From contig NZ_SDIF01000047.1 in the NCBI RefSeq assembly GCF_004122735.1, forward strand, positions 1-49,773: a DNA stretch of 49,773 bases, given 5' to 3'. The notes beneath the pieces are model-generated. The model saw only the letters and a program-made list of their open reading frames with translations. It had not been told where the DNA came from and made no database searches. Position numbers and translations under genes: made by a program. This DNA comes from Streptomyces sioyaensis. GTDB lineage: Bacteria; Actinomycetota; Actinomycetes; Streptomycetales; Streptomycetaceae. Numbering within the stretch: position 1 is the stretch's first letter; each line of letters starts with the position of its first letter. Shown here piece after piece: positions 7,727 through 16,352 of this stretch.

Positions 7727-8560
7727 ATGGCACGCCACGCTCAGTGCCGCGCGCGGACGAGACTGTCCCGGCGCAGCAAGGCCGTGAGCGGTCTCGCCCT
7801 CTCCACCCTGGTAGGCACCGCCCTGTGGGCGTGGCCGGCCTCGGGGGACGACCACAGTGGCGGGACCGACGCCAAGAGCACCACGTCCACGACTGCTTCC
7901 GGCCCGGACACGCCACGTACTCCCGCGGCCGCGCCGAAAACCGCCCCGAACGCCGCACCGAACGGTCCCGCCGGGCGGCAGATCCCCGGCCTCAGCGAAG
8001 CCGCCAGGAAGCGGATACCGGCCAATTCCCGACAGGTTCTGGTCGTCACGGGCAAGGGCATGGACTCCTTCGAGTCCCGTGTCGTCCTCTACACCCGCGA
8101 GGAGGGGTCGGACGACTGGACGCCGGGCCCCGTCTGGGGCGCGCACAACGCCGCCCACGGCTGGACCGACGACCACCGCTACGGCGATCTGCGCTCCCCC
8201 ATCGGTGTCTTCTCGCTCACCGACGCGGGCGGACGGCTGGCCGCCCCCGAGGGCACCCGGCTCCCCTACGACCGCAACAACGGCTTCGTCGCCGACGGCA
8301 CGGGGGTGGACGGCGAGCCGCTGGCCGGCGCCTTCGACTACGTCATCGCCATCAACTACAACCGGGAGCCCGGCACCTCCCCCATGGACAAGCAGCGTCC
8401 GTGGGGCGACGCCAAGGGCGGCGGGGTGTGGCTGCATGTCGACCACGACGGCCCCACCCAGGGCTGTGTGAGCCTCAAGCCCGCGGTGATGCGGGAACTG
8501 CTGCGCACCCTCGACCCCGACCTGCACCCGGTCATCGTGATGGGACCGGCCAATTACTGA
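7727..8560 (+). CDS. Secreted L,D-transpeptidase family protein (YkuD-like)
   Basis: A 277-residue exported protein. The N-terminus has a long basic region and hydrophobic core (RRSKAVSGLALSTLVGTALW) ending near residue 45, followed by a Thr/Ala/Pro-rich linker to about residue 85. The C-terminal half is the YkuD-like catalytic domain: His237 and Cys247 in HVDHDGPTQGCVSL, where the common SHGC box is TQGC. Such enzymes cross-link peptidoglycan stem peptides through 3-3 bonds or anchor proteins to them. ATG 7727 has a clear GAGGAG site and gives a proper signal peptide; the longer frame upstream does not. It is the first of two L,D-transpeptidases in this window. Confidence 0.75.
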   Translation: MARHAQCRARTRLSRRSKAVSGLALSTLVGTALWAWPASGDDHSGGTDAKSTTSTTASGPDTPRTPAAAPKTAPNAAPNGPAGRQIPGLSEAARKRIPANSRQVLVVTGKGMDSFESRVVLYTREEGSDDWTPGPVWGAHNAAHGWTDDHRYGDLRSPIGVFSLTDAGGRLAAPEGTRLPYDRNNGFVADGTGVDGEPLAGAFDYVIAINYNREPGTSPMDKQRPWGDAKGGGVWLHVDHDGPTQGCVSLKPAVMRELLRTLDPDLHPVIVMGPANY

Positions 8561-8603
8561 GCAGCCACCGGGCGCGCCGCACGCCACGGGACCGCAGGAC
8601 GCC

Positions 8604-9674
8604 CTGACCGACGTCCTCGGCCTCCGGGTCGGCCATGCCGAGCGGACCGGCGACGGGTACCTGACCGGCACCACCGTCGTGCTGGCCCCCGACGGCGGCG
8701 CCGTCGCGGCCGTCGAGGTCCGCGGCGGCGGGCCCGGCACCCGGGAGACCGACGCGCTGGACCCGCGCAACCTCGTCCAGCGCATCGACGCGGTCGTCCT
8801 GACCGGCGGCAGCGCCTTCGGTCTTGACGCCGCGTCCGGGGTCGTCGCCTGGCTGGAGGAACAGGGTCGCGGCTTCCGCGTCGGCCCCGACCCCGCGCAG
8901 GTCGTCCCGGTCGTCCCGGCCGCGGCCCTGTTCGACCTGGGGCGCGGCGGCGACTGGCGGGCCCGCCCGGACGCCGCGCTGGGCCGGGCCGCGGTCACGG
9001 CCGCGGCGCTCACCGAGCCCGGCTCCCCGGTCGCCGAGGGCAACACGGGCGCCGGCACGGGCGCGGTGGCCGGCGGCCTCAAGGGCGGCACCGGCACCGC
9101 GAGCGCGGTCCTGCCGTCGGGCACCACCGTCGCCGCGCTGGCCGCCGTCAACGCCGTGGGCTCGGTCGCCGACCCGCGCACCGGCGCCCTCTACGGCCGG
9201 CTGTACGAGGGCCGTACCGGCCGTCCCGACCCCGAGGTGCACGCCGCCGCGCTGCGCCGGCTGGCCGAGGCCGGGGAGATATCCGCGGTCCGCTCGGCCG
9301 CGTCCGTCCACCCGCCCCTCCACACCACCCTCGCGGTGGTCGCCACCGACGCCGCCCTCACCCGCGCCCAGGCCCAGAAACTCGCCGGCACCGCACACGA
9401 CGGGCTGGCCCGCGCGGTCCGCCCGGTGCATCTGCTGTCCGACGGCGACACGGTCTTCGCCCTGTCCACCGCCGCCCGTCCGCTCGCTTCCGAAGAGGCC
9501 CTCGCCGACGCCGCCTTCGGCATCCACGCGGAGGCCGGCGCCCTCAACGAGATCCTGGCCGCCGGCGCGGACGTGGTCTGCCGCGCCGTGGTCCGGGCCG
9601 CCCTGGCAGCAACGACGGTGGCCGGCCCCGGCGGCCTCTTCCCCGCGTACCGCGACCTCTACGGGGCGGATTGA
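8604..9674 (+). CDS. P1/S58-family peptidase (DmpA-like)
   Basis: A member of the DmpA/P1 autoprocessing aminopeptidase family (N-terminal nucleophile fold). Family features: ALTDVLGLRVGH at the N-terminus, VVLTGGSAFGLDAASGVVAWLEE (about 65-87), and GNTGAGTGAVAGGLKGGTG. The nucleophile region LHTTLAVVATDAALTRAQAQKLA follows. No ATG, GTG or TTG lies in frame before GTG 8679, which would cut off the conserved N-terminus. The frame is open from 8541, and CTG 8604 or ATT 8553 (overlapping the stop of the L,D-transpeptidase gene) are candidate non-standard starts; 8604 is a compromise. It may be translationally coupled to the preceding gene. Substrates are likely peptides with small N-terminal residues. 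Confidence 0.72.
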   Translation: MTDVLGLRVGHAERTGDGYLTGTTVVLAPDGGAVAAVEVRGGGPGTRETDALDPRNLVQRIDAVVLTGGSAFGLDAASGVVAWLEEQGRGFRVGPDPAQVVPVVPAAALFDLGRGGDWRARPDAALGRAAVTAAALTEPGSPVAEGNTGAGTGAVAGGLKGGTGTASAVLPSGTTVAALAAVNAVGSVADPRTGALYGRLYEGRTGRPDPEVHAAALRRLAEAGEISAVRSAASVHPPLHTTLAVVATDAALTRAQAQKLAGTAHDGLARAVRPVHLLSDGDTVFALSTAARPLASEEALADAAFGIHAEAGALNEILAAGADVVCRAVVRAALAATTVAGPGGLFPAYRDLYGAD

Positions 9675-9755
9675 CGGGGGATCGGCCGCTCACTCGTACC
9701 GGTGATGCGAACGGGCCCCGGACCGCGCCACCACAGACCCGCCGCGGCCGGCCGG

Positions 9756-10472
9756 TCAGACCCCCACCGCCCCCAGCACCGACCCCGCCGCATACGTCAC
9801 GGCCATCGCCAGCGCCCCGCCCCCGACGTTCCGCAGCACCGCGCGGCCCACCGGTGCGGCACCCATCCGGGCGCTGCTCCAGCCGCACAGTGCCAGCGCC
9901 GCCAGTACCGCCACCACCGTGATCCACAGCCGTTGCCCGGCCGGCGGCAGCACGATCGCCAGCAGCGGCAGCAGCGCCCCCACCGTGAACGCGAGGAAGC
10001 TCGCGCCCGCCGCGTGCCAGGGGTTGGTGAGCTGGTCGGGGTCGATGCCCAGCTCCACCTCCGCATGGGCGCGCAGCGCATCGTGCTCGGTGAGCTGCTC
10101 GGCGACCTCCCGGGCCAGCTGGCCGTCCAGCCCCTTGCCCTCCAACAGCTCCGTCAGCTCGACGAGTTCCGCCTGCGGCTCGGTCGCCAGCTCCCGCTTC
10201 TCCAGCGCCAGCGCGGCCTTCTCCGAGTCCCGCTGGGTGGAGACCGATACGTACTCACCGGCCGCCATCGACATGGATCCGGCCAGCAGCCCCGCCAGCC
10301 CCGCCGTCAGCAGCGCGGCCCGTTCATCGGTGGCGCCGGCGACCCCGACGACCAGTCCGGCGGTGGACACGATGCCGTCGTTGGCGCCGAGGACCGCGGC
10401 CCGCAGCCAGTTGAGCCGGCTGCCGAGTCCGCCGCCGTGCGCCTCGTCGTGCTCCGGTGTCTGCACAGTCAC
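9756..10472 (-). CDS. VIT1/CCC1-family Fe2+/Mn2+ transporter
   Basis: A 238-residue membrane protein of the vacuolar iron transporter family. The signature LRAAVLGANDGIVSTAGLVVGVAGA opens TM1 (residues about 24-48), GLLAGSMSMAAGEYVSVSTQRD follows at TM2, then an acidic cytoplasmic metal-binding helical region (ELVELTELLEGKGL, about 100-145) and three TMs (about 150-235). In bacteria it is expected to move iron or manganese out of the cytoplasm. GTG 10472 has a GAGAGG site about 8 bp upstream. The gene is divergent from the small membrane protein at 10558, sharing an 85-bp promoter region, and convergent with the peptidase gene. Confidence 0.82.
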   Translation of the reverse strand: MTVQTPEHDEAHGGGLGSRLNWLRAAVLGANDGIVSTAGLVVGVAGATDERAALLTAGLAGLLAGSMSMAAGEYVSVSTQRDSEKAALALEKRELATEPQAELVELTELLEGKGLDGQLAREVAEQLTEHDALRAHAEVELGIDPDQLTNPWHAAGASFLAFTVGALLPLLAIVLPPAGQRLWITVVAVLAALALCGWSSARMGAAPVGRAVLRNVGGGALAMAVTYAAGSVLGAVGV

Positions 10473-10557
10473 CGGCAGAGCCTCTCATCCGTACCGGCCG
10501 TGGTCCCGCTCGACGCCCCCGCATCGTGGCGAATTGGCCGGTGGTAGAAACGGCGTT

Positions 10558-11181
10558 ATGCCCGCACCGCCCCCCTCCCCGTCTCCCCAGCACCCGCCGC
10601 CCACGCTCGTCCAGCCGGCTCCTCCCGAGCCCGCACCACGCCGCCGGCTGTGGTGGCACCGGCTGATATTGGGGCTGTGGTACCGGCCGGTGGAGGTGCT
10701 GGACGAGGCGCGGGACCGCAGCGCCTGGAGCGCGGCCATACTGCTGTCGCTGATCAGCGGCGCCATCGGGGTGGTGTCGATGGACGCCTTCCACACCCAG
10801 TGGGCCGTCGACCGCACCGCGGCACTTCAGCTCGTCGGGCTGGCCGAGGCGGGGGTGCTGACCGCCAGCCTCGCCCTGGGCGCGGTCGCCCACGCCATCG
10901 CCCGCACGCTCGGTGGCATAGGCCGCTTCGCGCCGACCGCGAGCCTGTTCATCGTCCTGTTCTGGGTGACGGATCTGCCGCGGCTGGCGATCGCCGCCTG
11001 GCTGCCGACCGACGCCACCTTCGTGCAGGCCGCGACCTGGACGACCTGGGGCTTCGGCTATCTCCTCGCGGTGCTGCTCATACGGGGCCAGCACCATCTG
11101 TCGACGTGGAAGTCGACGGCAGCCGTCTCGGTGCAGATGCTGACCGCACTGGCCCTGCTGCGGCTGGGCCCGGGGCGCTGA
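10558..11181 (+). CDS. Yip1-like small integral membrane protein
   Basis: A 207-residue protein with a Pro-rich cytoplasmic head (residues 1-27), an RRRLWWHRLILGLWYRPVEV amphipathic stretch and about five hydrophobic segments. The layout and the W.RP.E....R entry motif resemble Yip1-domain proteins, but the match is by eye only. ATG 10558 lies 8 bp after a TAGAAA box, so the transcript may be leaderless; no ribosome site is visible. Function unknown. Confidence 0.55.
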   Translation: MPAPPPSPSPQHPPPTLVQPAPPEPAPRRRLWWHRLILGLWYRPVEVLDEARDRSAWSAAILLSLISGAIGVVSMDAFHTQWAVDRTAALQLVGLAEAGVLTASLALGAVAHAIARTLGGIGRFAPTASLFIVLFWVTDLPRLAIAAWLPTDATFVQAATWTTWGFGYLLAVLLIRGQHHLSTWKSTAAVSVQMLTALALLRLGPGR

Positions 11182-11208
11182 GCCCGTCCCGGGGGCCCGG
11201 CCGCCGGC

Positions 11209-11538
11209 TCAACTGCGGCTGGTCAACTGCCGTACGAGCCCCTCGAACGCGGTGCGCTCGGCGTCGCTGAGCTGCACGCACTCCGACGGCGGCCCGGGCG
11301 GACCGGTCTGCCGCGGCACCGAACCGAGCAGCTCCGGCCGGCCGGGCAGCGCCTCGGGGCCGGGCCGTGCGGACCGCTCGCGCGGCGCGTACCGGGCCCG
11401 CATCTCCTGCTGGTCGCGCCACAGGGCCGCCTCGTACCGGCCCCGGCGCAGCATTCTGGTCAGCCCGACGGTCCAGACGACGGCCAGCGCGAAAAGCACG
11501 CCGAGGCCGATCTGCTGCACAATCGAGACGGGGAGCAT
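11209..11538 (-). CDS. Small single-pass membrane protein, unknown function
   Basis: A 109-residue protein: one N-terminal membrane segment (VSIVQQIGLGVLFALAVVW, residues 3-21), a basic stretch, then a soluble tail rich in Arg/Pro ending ERTAFEGLVRQLTSRS. ATG 11538 is preceded by GGGAGG at ideal spacing. It is convergent with the Yip1-like gene. I do not recognise a family; it looks like the many small membrane-anchored proteins of actinomycetes. Confidence 0.5.
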   Translation of the reverse strand: MLPVSIVQQIGLGVLFALAVVWTVGLTRMLRRGRYEAALWRDQQEMRARYAPRERSARPGPEALPGRPELLGSVPRQTGPPGPPSECVQLSDAERTAFEGLVRQLTSRS

Positions 11539-11615
11539 GCGGTCCTCCCGGAGGGGTACGGCGCTGGGCTCACGCCAGTAGACACCACACCTCAGGACTT
11601 CCGACAGGGGATCTT

Positions 11616-11629
11616 GGGACTTAAGTCCC
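11616..11629. promoter_or_regulatory. 14-bp perfect palindrome (GGGACTTAAGTCCC)
   Basis: A perfect palindrome sits in the 272-bp divergent region between the small membrane gene and the CoA-transferase, about 80 bp upstream of the former. It is a plausible operator for a dimeric regulator; no regulator gene is adjacent, so the identity is open. Confidence 0.4.
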
Positions 11630-11810
11630 GAAGTGACGCATCTCCTATGGCATTTCGCTACATTTCCGGCTCGATACCTTCTTGCGGCGACCCAAGACGC
11701 CACCCTGGCAGGAACCGCCCCGCCCCGTTGGACATGCCGGAGGCTTCCCCCGGCGCAGCGCACCCCCGGACGATGGCGGCACCTCGTCCGCGACATGAGG
11801 AGAACGCACC

Positions 11811-13088
11811 GTGCCGCAGCCGCCCCGGCCGCCCGCCGACGCCGCCCCGCAGCCCCCTGCCGGCGGCCCGCCCGCCCGCGCCCTGGACGGCATCCTCGTC
11901 GCGGACTTCAGCCGGGTGCTGGCCGGGCCGCTGGCCGCCGCGACGCTGGCCGACCTCGGCGCCGAGGTGATCAAGGTGGAGCGGCCGGGCACCGGCGACG
12001 ACACCCGCGCCTGGGGCCCGCCGTTCGTCCCCGACCCCGAGGGCCCGGCCCCGGAGCCGGACGGAGACGGTGCGCCCCGGCGCGGCACCGCGGCGTATTT
12101 CGACGCCGCGAACCGCTCCAAGCGCGGCCTGGCCCTGGACCTCGGCGACCCGGACGACGCGGCCGCGGCCCGCGAGTTGGCCCGCCGGGCCGACGTGCTG
12201 ATCGAGAACTTCCGCCCCGGCTCACTCGCCCGCTTCGGCCTGGACCACACCGCCACCCGGGCCGCCAACCCCGGCCTGGTGCACTGCACCATCACCGGCT
12301 TCGGCGCCGGCCCGGGCGCCCGGCTGCCCGGTTACGACTTCGTCGTCCAGGCCGTCGGCGGGCTGATGAGCATCACCGGTGAGCCCGGCGGGACACCGCT
12401 GAAGGCGGGCGTCGCCCTGGTGGACGTGCTGACCGCGAAGGACGCCGCCACCGGCATCCTCGCGGCGCTGCGGCACCGCGACCGCACCGGCGAGGGCCAG
12501 CTGGTGGAGGTGAATCTGCTCTCATCGCTGCTGGGCTCGCTGGTCAATCAGGCGTCCGGCCATCTGGCCACCGGCCGCGATCCGGGCCCGATGGGCAACC
12601 GCCATCCGAGCATCGCCCCGTACGAGACGCTGGCCTGCCGGGACGGGGAGCTGCTCGCGGTGGCGGCGGGGAACGACCGTCAATTCCGGGCACTGACGCA
12701 GACCCTGGGCGCACCGGAGCTCGCCGACGACATCCGGTTCGTCCGCAATCAGGATCGCGTACAAAACCGTACAGATCTCATCAAAGCACTCGAAAACCTA
12801 CTGGCCGCCGATACGCCGCAGACCTGGGCCGAGCGACTGACCGCGGCATCGGTGCCCTGCGGGCCCGTCAACACCCTCTCCGAGGCCCTGGCGTTGGCGG
12901 CGCGGCTCGGTCTCGATCCGGTGACCCCGGTCGGCGAGGGCCGGATCCCCCAAGTCACCAGTCCGCTCCGCCTCTCGGGGACCCCGGTGACCCAACCCTC
13001 CGCTCCACCCCGCCTGGACGAAAACGGCCCCGCGCTGCGAACCTGGCTGTCAGGGCCGGCCGACCACCCCCTACCACCGCGCGCGTGA
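11811..13088 (+). CDS. Family III CoA-transferase (CaiB/BaiF type)
   Basis: A 425-residue CaiB/BaiF (formyl-CoA transferase, family III) enzyme that moves CoA between carboxylic acids. Visible hallmarks: VADFSRVLAGPLAAATLADLGAEVIKVE (about 31-58), DVLIENFRPGSLARFGLD, the PGYDFVVQAVGGLMSITGE region and the second conserved block LVEVNLLSSLLGSLVNQASG. An unusual Gly/Pro/Asp-rich insertion (EGPAPEPDGDGAPRRGTA) lies near residue 75. GTG 11811 has a GAGGAG site. No acyl-CoA dehydrogenase or ligase is adjacent, so the acid substrate is unknown. Confidence 0.82.
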   Translation: MPQPPRPPADAAPQPPAGGPPARALDGILVADFSRVLAGPLAAATLADLGAEVIKVERPGTGDDTRAWGPPFVPDPEGPAPEPDGDGAPRRGTAAYFDAANRSKRGLALDLGDPDDAAAARELARRADVLIENFRPGSLARFGLDHTATRAANPGLVHCTITGFGAGPGARLPGYDFVVQAVGGLMSITGEPGGTPLKAGVALVDVLTAKDAATGILAALRHRDRTGEGQLVEVNLLSSLLGSLVNQASGHLATGRDPGPMGNRHPSIAPYETLACRDGELLAVAAGNDRQFRALTQTLGAPELADDIRFVRNQDRVQNRTDLIKALENLLAADTPQTWAERLTAASVPCGPVNTLSEALALAARLGLDPVTPVGEGRIPQVTSPLRLSGTPVTQPSAPPRLDENGPALRTWLSGPADHPLPPRA

Positions 13089-13132
13089 GCTTCCTCACAA
13101 GCAGGCCGCACCCGCAACCGAATCCGCCCACT

Positions 13133-13151
13133 CGTGCTGTTTATCAGCACG
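13133..13151. promoter_or_regulatory. 7-bp dyad CGTGCTG-N5-CAGCACG
   Basis: A perfect small inverted repeat around TTTAT lies 32 bp upstream of the second L,D-transpeptidase start. It could be an operator overlapping the promoter or an RNA hairpin in the leader. Confidence 0.3.
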
Positions 13152-13182
13152 GAATCCACAACACCCCTGTATGGAGCAGCTC

Positions 13183-14514
13183 GTGACAACGCCGGACAAT
13201 CCCGCGCCCGCTCGGTCCCGCACCCCGCACCAGCTGCTCCTGACGGACGAGCAGTCGGCCGCCGGGGCGCCGCGCCGTCACCGCCGGATGCGTCGCACGC
13301 TCGCCGTGACGGCCCTGTTCGCAGCGGGTGCGCTGGCCCTGTCGGCTTGCGGCGGGGACGCCTCGGCAGGGGGCGACGACGGCAAGAACGGCCAGGCCGC
13401 CGCGGATGAGGCAGCCGCCAAGAACGCCTCCGACGCCAAGATCAAGGTCTCGTCGAAGGACGGCGCCACCGACGCCAGCATCAACGACACCGGGGTGAAG
13501 GTCACCAGCGGCAAGCTGACCGACGTGAAGCTCACCGCCGCCGACACCGGCAAGGTCATCGCCGGCGCCATATCGTCCGACGGCACGTCCTGGAAGCCCG
13601 GTGTCCAGCTGGAGCGGGGCACCAAGTACAAGCTCGTGGCGAACGCCAAGGACGCCAAGGGCCGGGCCGCCACCGAGAACGCCACCTTCACCACGGTCTC
13701 CTCGGCCGACAGCTTCATCGGCTCCTACACCCCCGACGACGGCAAGACCGTCGGCGTGGGCATGCCGGTGTCCTTCAACTTCGACAAGGCGATCACCAAC
13801 AAGAAGGACGTCCAGTCCCACATCACGGTGACCTCCAGCAGCGGCCAGCAGGTCGTCGGCCACTGGTTCGGCGCCCAGCGCCTGGACTTCCGGCCGCAGG
13901 ACTACTGGAAGGCCGGCTCCAAGATCACCATGAAGATCGACCTGGACGGGGTGAAGGGCGGCCAGGGCATCACCGGCGTCCAGTCCAAGACGGTGTCCTT
14001 CACCATCGGGCGCTCGCAGGTCTCCACGGTCGACATGAACACCCAGCAGATGACGGTCAAGCGGGACGGCAAGACCTACAAGACCATCCCGATCTCCGGC
14101 GGCAGCGCCGAGCACCCCACGTACAACGGCCAGATGGTGATCTCGGAGAAGTTCGAGAAGACCCGGATGGACGGCTCGACCGTCGGCTTCAAGAACGAGA
14201 ACGGCAAGGGCGAGTACGACATCCCTGACGTGCCGCACGCCATGCGGCTGTCGTCGTCCGGCACCTTCATCCACGGCAACTACTGGGGCTCCCCGTCCGT
14301 GTTCGGCAACTCCGGCACCAGCCACGGCTGCGTCGGTCTGCGGGACCAGAAGGGCGGCGGTGGCGACACCCCGGGCAAGTGGTTCTTCAACGAGTCGCTG
14401 GTCGGCGACGTCGTCATCGTGAAGAACTCGCACGACCAGACCGTCAAGCCGGACAACGGCCTCAACGGCTGGAACATGCCGTGGTCCGAGTGGCAGGCGG
14501 GCAGCGCGGCCTGA
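13183..14514 (+). CDS. L,D-transpeptidase lipoprotein with Ig-like domains
   Basis: A 443-residue lipoprotein L,D-transpeptidase, the typical actinobacterial layout (compare mycobacterial LdtMt2): a lipobox LSAC with Cys56 as the acylated residue, two Ig-like domains (about 85-175 and 180-285), then the YkuD catalytic domain with His364 and Cys383 in HGNYWGSPSVFGNSGTSHGC, and a C-terminal tail with NGLNGWNMPWSEW. It makes 3-3 peptidoglycan cross-links at the outer face of the membrane. GTG 13183 is preferred (GGAG 6 bp upstream); ATG 13171 and an internal ATG just before the hydrophobic core are alternatives. The 35-residue basic head before the signal is long for a lipoprotein. Confidence 0.85.
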   Translation: MTTPDNPAPARSRTPHQLLLTDEQSAAGAPRRHRRMRRTLAVTALFAAGALALSACGGDASAGGDDGKNGQAAADEAAAKNASDAKIKVSSKDGATDASINDTGVKVTSGKLTDVKLTAADTGKVIAGAISSDGTSWKPGVQLERGTKYKLVANAKDAKGRAATENATFTTVSSADSFIGSYTPDDGKTVGVGMPVSFNFDKAITNKKDVQSHITVTSSSGQQVVGHWFGAQRLDFRPQDYWKAGSKITMKIDLDGVKGGQGITGVQSKTVSFTIGRSQVSTVDMNTQQMTVKRDGKTYKTIPISGGSAEHPTYNGQMVISEKFEKTRMDGSTVGFKNENGKGEYDIPDVPHAMRLSSSGTFIHGNYWGSPSVFGNSGTSHGCVGLRDQKGGGGDTPGKWFFNESLVGDVVIVKNSHDQTVKPDNGLNGWNMPWSEWQAGSAA

Positions 14515-14541
14515 CGAACGGCGCCCGCGACTGACGCACGA

Positions 14542-14579
14542 CGGCGGTGGCCGGTCCCCCAGGGGGCCGGCCACCGCCG
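14542..14579. terminator. Bidirectional hairpin terminator
   Basis: Perfect 13-bp arms (CGGCGGTGGCCGG/CCGGCCACCGCCG) around a 12-nt loop that can itself pair (CCCCC/GGGGG). It lies between the convergent L,D-transpeptidase and MFS genes, where a shared terminator is expected. Confidence 0.75.
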
Positions 14580-14618
14580 CCGTTCGTCTTCCGGTACGCC
14601 TGACCGGTCCGCCGGCCG

Positions 14619-16175
14619 TCAGCCCGCCGGCTCCTCCGCGCTCCGCAGCGGCACCTCCCGTACGAACCAGGCGACCCCGAAGCCGAGGACGGCCAGCACC
14701 GCGGCGCCGAGGAGCACGCCGTGCAGCCCGCTGGTGACCGCCGCCCGGTAGGCGCTCCGCACCGGCCCGGTCATGGTGCCCAGCATCTCGGGCGTCAGCT
14801 GCCCGGCGCCCGCCGTCAGCCGCCGCGCGGCGCCCTCCCCCACCCGGTCGGCGAGTCCGCTGCGCAGCCGGCCGGTGAAGACGGCGCCCAGCAGGGCGAC
14901 GCCGAGCGAGCCGCCGAGCGTCCGCAGCAGCGTCACCGTGCCGCTGGCGGCCCCCATGTCCCGCGGCTCCGCGCTGTTCACGGTGATGATCATGGTGCTC
15001 TGCATGAGGAACCCGATGCCCATGCCCGCGACGGCGGTGAGCGCCGAGGCGAGCGCCACGGCGGTGTCCGTACCGAGCGGCAGCAGGATCAGGAGACCGA
15101 CGGTCAGCACCGCGCCTCCCAGGATCGGATAGCGCCGGTAGCGGCCGTTGCGGCCGATCAGCGCCCCGGTGCCGAGCTGTACGCCGAGCATCCCGAACAT
15201 CAGCGGCAGCAACAGCAGACCACTGGCCGTCGGCGACAGGGCCTGCACGAACTGCATGTACTGCGGCAGATAGCTGGTCGCGCCGAGCATCACCCCGCCT
15301 GTCAGGAAGCTCAGTATCTGCGCCACGGTGAAGTTGCGGCTGCGGAACAGCCGGGGCGGGATGACCGGCTCCGCGGCCCGCCGTTCGACCCGTACGAACC
15401 AGGCCGACGCCGCCACGCCCACCGCCGCCAGCCCGAGAATCCGCGGCGATCCCCACCCGTAGCGCACACCGCCCCAACTGGCCATCAGGGTCAGCGCCAG
15501 GATGGCGACGGACAGCAGCACCACGCCCAGGTAGTCGATCCTCGCCCGGCTCCGCCCGGTACCGGACAGCCGGACCCCCACCCCGACGATCACCAGCGCC
15601 ACCACCCCGATCGGCACGTTCACATAGAACGCCCACCGCCAGCTCAGATGGTCCGTCAGGAACCCGCCCAACAACGGACCGCCGATGAACGCGACCGGCA
15701 TCATGGCGCCGATCATCGACTGCATCCGGCCGCTCTCCCGGGGCGGCACCAGCACCCCGATGATCGCCAGTGCGCCGACCATCAACCCGCCCGCGCCCAG
15801 CCCCTGCACGGCCCGGAACGCGATCAGCTGCCCCATGTCCTGCGCCAGCCCGGCCAGCATCGACCCGGCCAGGAAGAGCGCGATCGCCGCCATGAAGGTG
15901 CCCTTGCGGCCGTAGAGATCGCCCAGCTTCCCCCAGATCGGCGTCGCCACGGCGGTGGTGAGGAGATAGGCCGTCACCACCCACGACAGTTGTTCCAGCC
16001 CCCCGAGTTCCCCGACGACCGTGGGCAGCGCGGTCCCCACGATCATGCCGTCCACCATCGCCAGGAACATCCCCAGCAACAGCCCGAACACCCCGAAGTA
16101 CAGCGACCGCGGCCGTCGCCGCTCCCCGCCCCCGGCCCGCCCGACCGCTTCCCCCGCTTCCTTCGTCACGCTCAC
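14619..16175 (-). CDS. MFS drug efflux transporter (DHA2, 14-TM EmrB/QacA type)
   Basis: A 518-residue, 14-helix drug:H+ antiporter. Motif-A-like GKLGDLYGRKGTF (about 83-95), the DHA2 motif D1 with LAMVDGMIVGTALPTVVGEL in TM1 and antiporter motif C GAMMPVAFIGGPLLGGFLTD in TM5 are visible. GTG 16175 has a GAGGGGG site. It is divergent from a TetR gene 177 bp away, and the region between carries four copies of a TACAACGTA element, so the pump is very probably repressed by that TetR and induced by one of its substrates. Substrate unknown. Confidence 0.87.
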   Translation of the reverse strand: MSVTKEAGEAVGRAGGGERRRPRSLYFGVFGLLLGMFLAMVDGMIVGTALPTVVGELGGLEQLSWVVTAYLLTTAVATPIWGKLGDLYGRKGTFMAAIALFLAGSMLAGLAQDMGQLIAFRAVQGLGAGGLMVGALAIIGVLVPPRESGRMQSMIGAMMPVAFIGGPLLGGFLTDHLSWRWAFYVNVPIGVVALVIVGVGVRLSGTGRSRARIDYLGVVLLSVAILALTLMASWGGVRYGWGSPRILGLAAVGVAASAWFVRVERRAAEPVIPPRLFRSRNFTVAQILSFLTGGVMLGATSYLPQYMQFVQALSPTASGLLLLPLMFGMLGVQLGTGALIGRNGRYRRYPILGGAVLTVGLLILLPLGTDTAVALASALTAVAGMGIGFLMQSTMIITVNSAEPRDMGAASGTVTLLRTLGGSLGVALLGAVFTGRLRSGLADRVGEGAARRLTAGAGQLTPEMLGTMTGPVRSAYRAAVTSGLHGVLLGAAVLAVLGFGVAWFVREVPLRSAEEPAG

Positions 16176-16240
16176 GACGCCCCCTCGCTCTCACTGCTCA
16201 TGCGGTACGCCCCCCGCTCCTACGACTGTCGCCGTTACCG

Positions 16241-16315
16241 CTGTGTACAACGTATCGATCAGATACAACGTACACAGCGACGTATACAACGTCTACTCCT
16301 GATACGTTGTATACG
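16241..16315. promoter_or_regulatory. Four-copy TetR operator array (TACAACGTA)
   Basis: Copies of TACAACGTA/C are at 16246-16254, 16264-16272 and 16285-16293, and an inverted copy TACGTTGTA at 16303-16311, spaced 18, 21 and 18 bp. They build two dyads: CTGTGTAC...GTACACAG (16241-16277) and CGTATACAACGT/ACGTTGTATACG (16281-16292, 16304-16315). The array ends 37 bp before the TetR start and covers the only AT-rich stretch, so it overlaps the divergent promoters. Confidence 0.75.
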
Positions 16316-16352
16316 AAACGCTCCGGGACGGATCCGGGAAGGAACCGAGACC

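Noticed and set aside
13144..14618. Minus-strand frame extending beyond the MFS stop
   Set aside because: Opposite-strand shadow of the L,D-transpeptidase; composition not protein-like.
14721..16352. Long plus-strand frame continuous with the TetR gene
   Set aside because: Runs antisense through the MFS gene; the real TetR starts at 16353 with its own ribosome site and conserved HTH.
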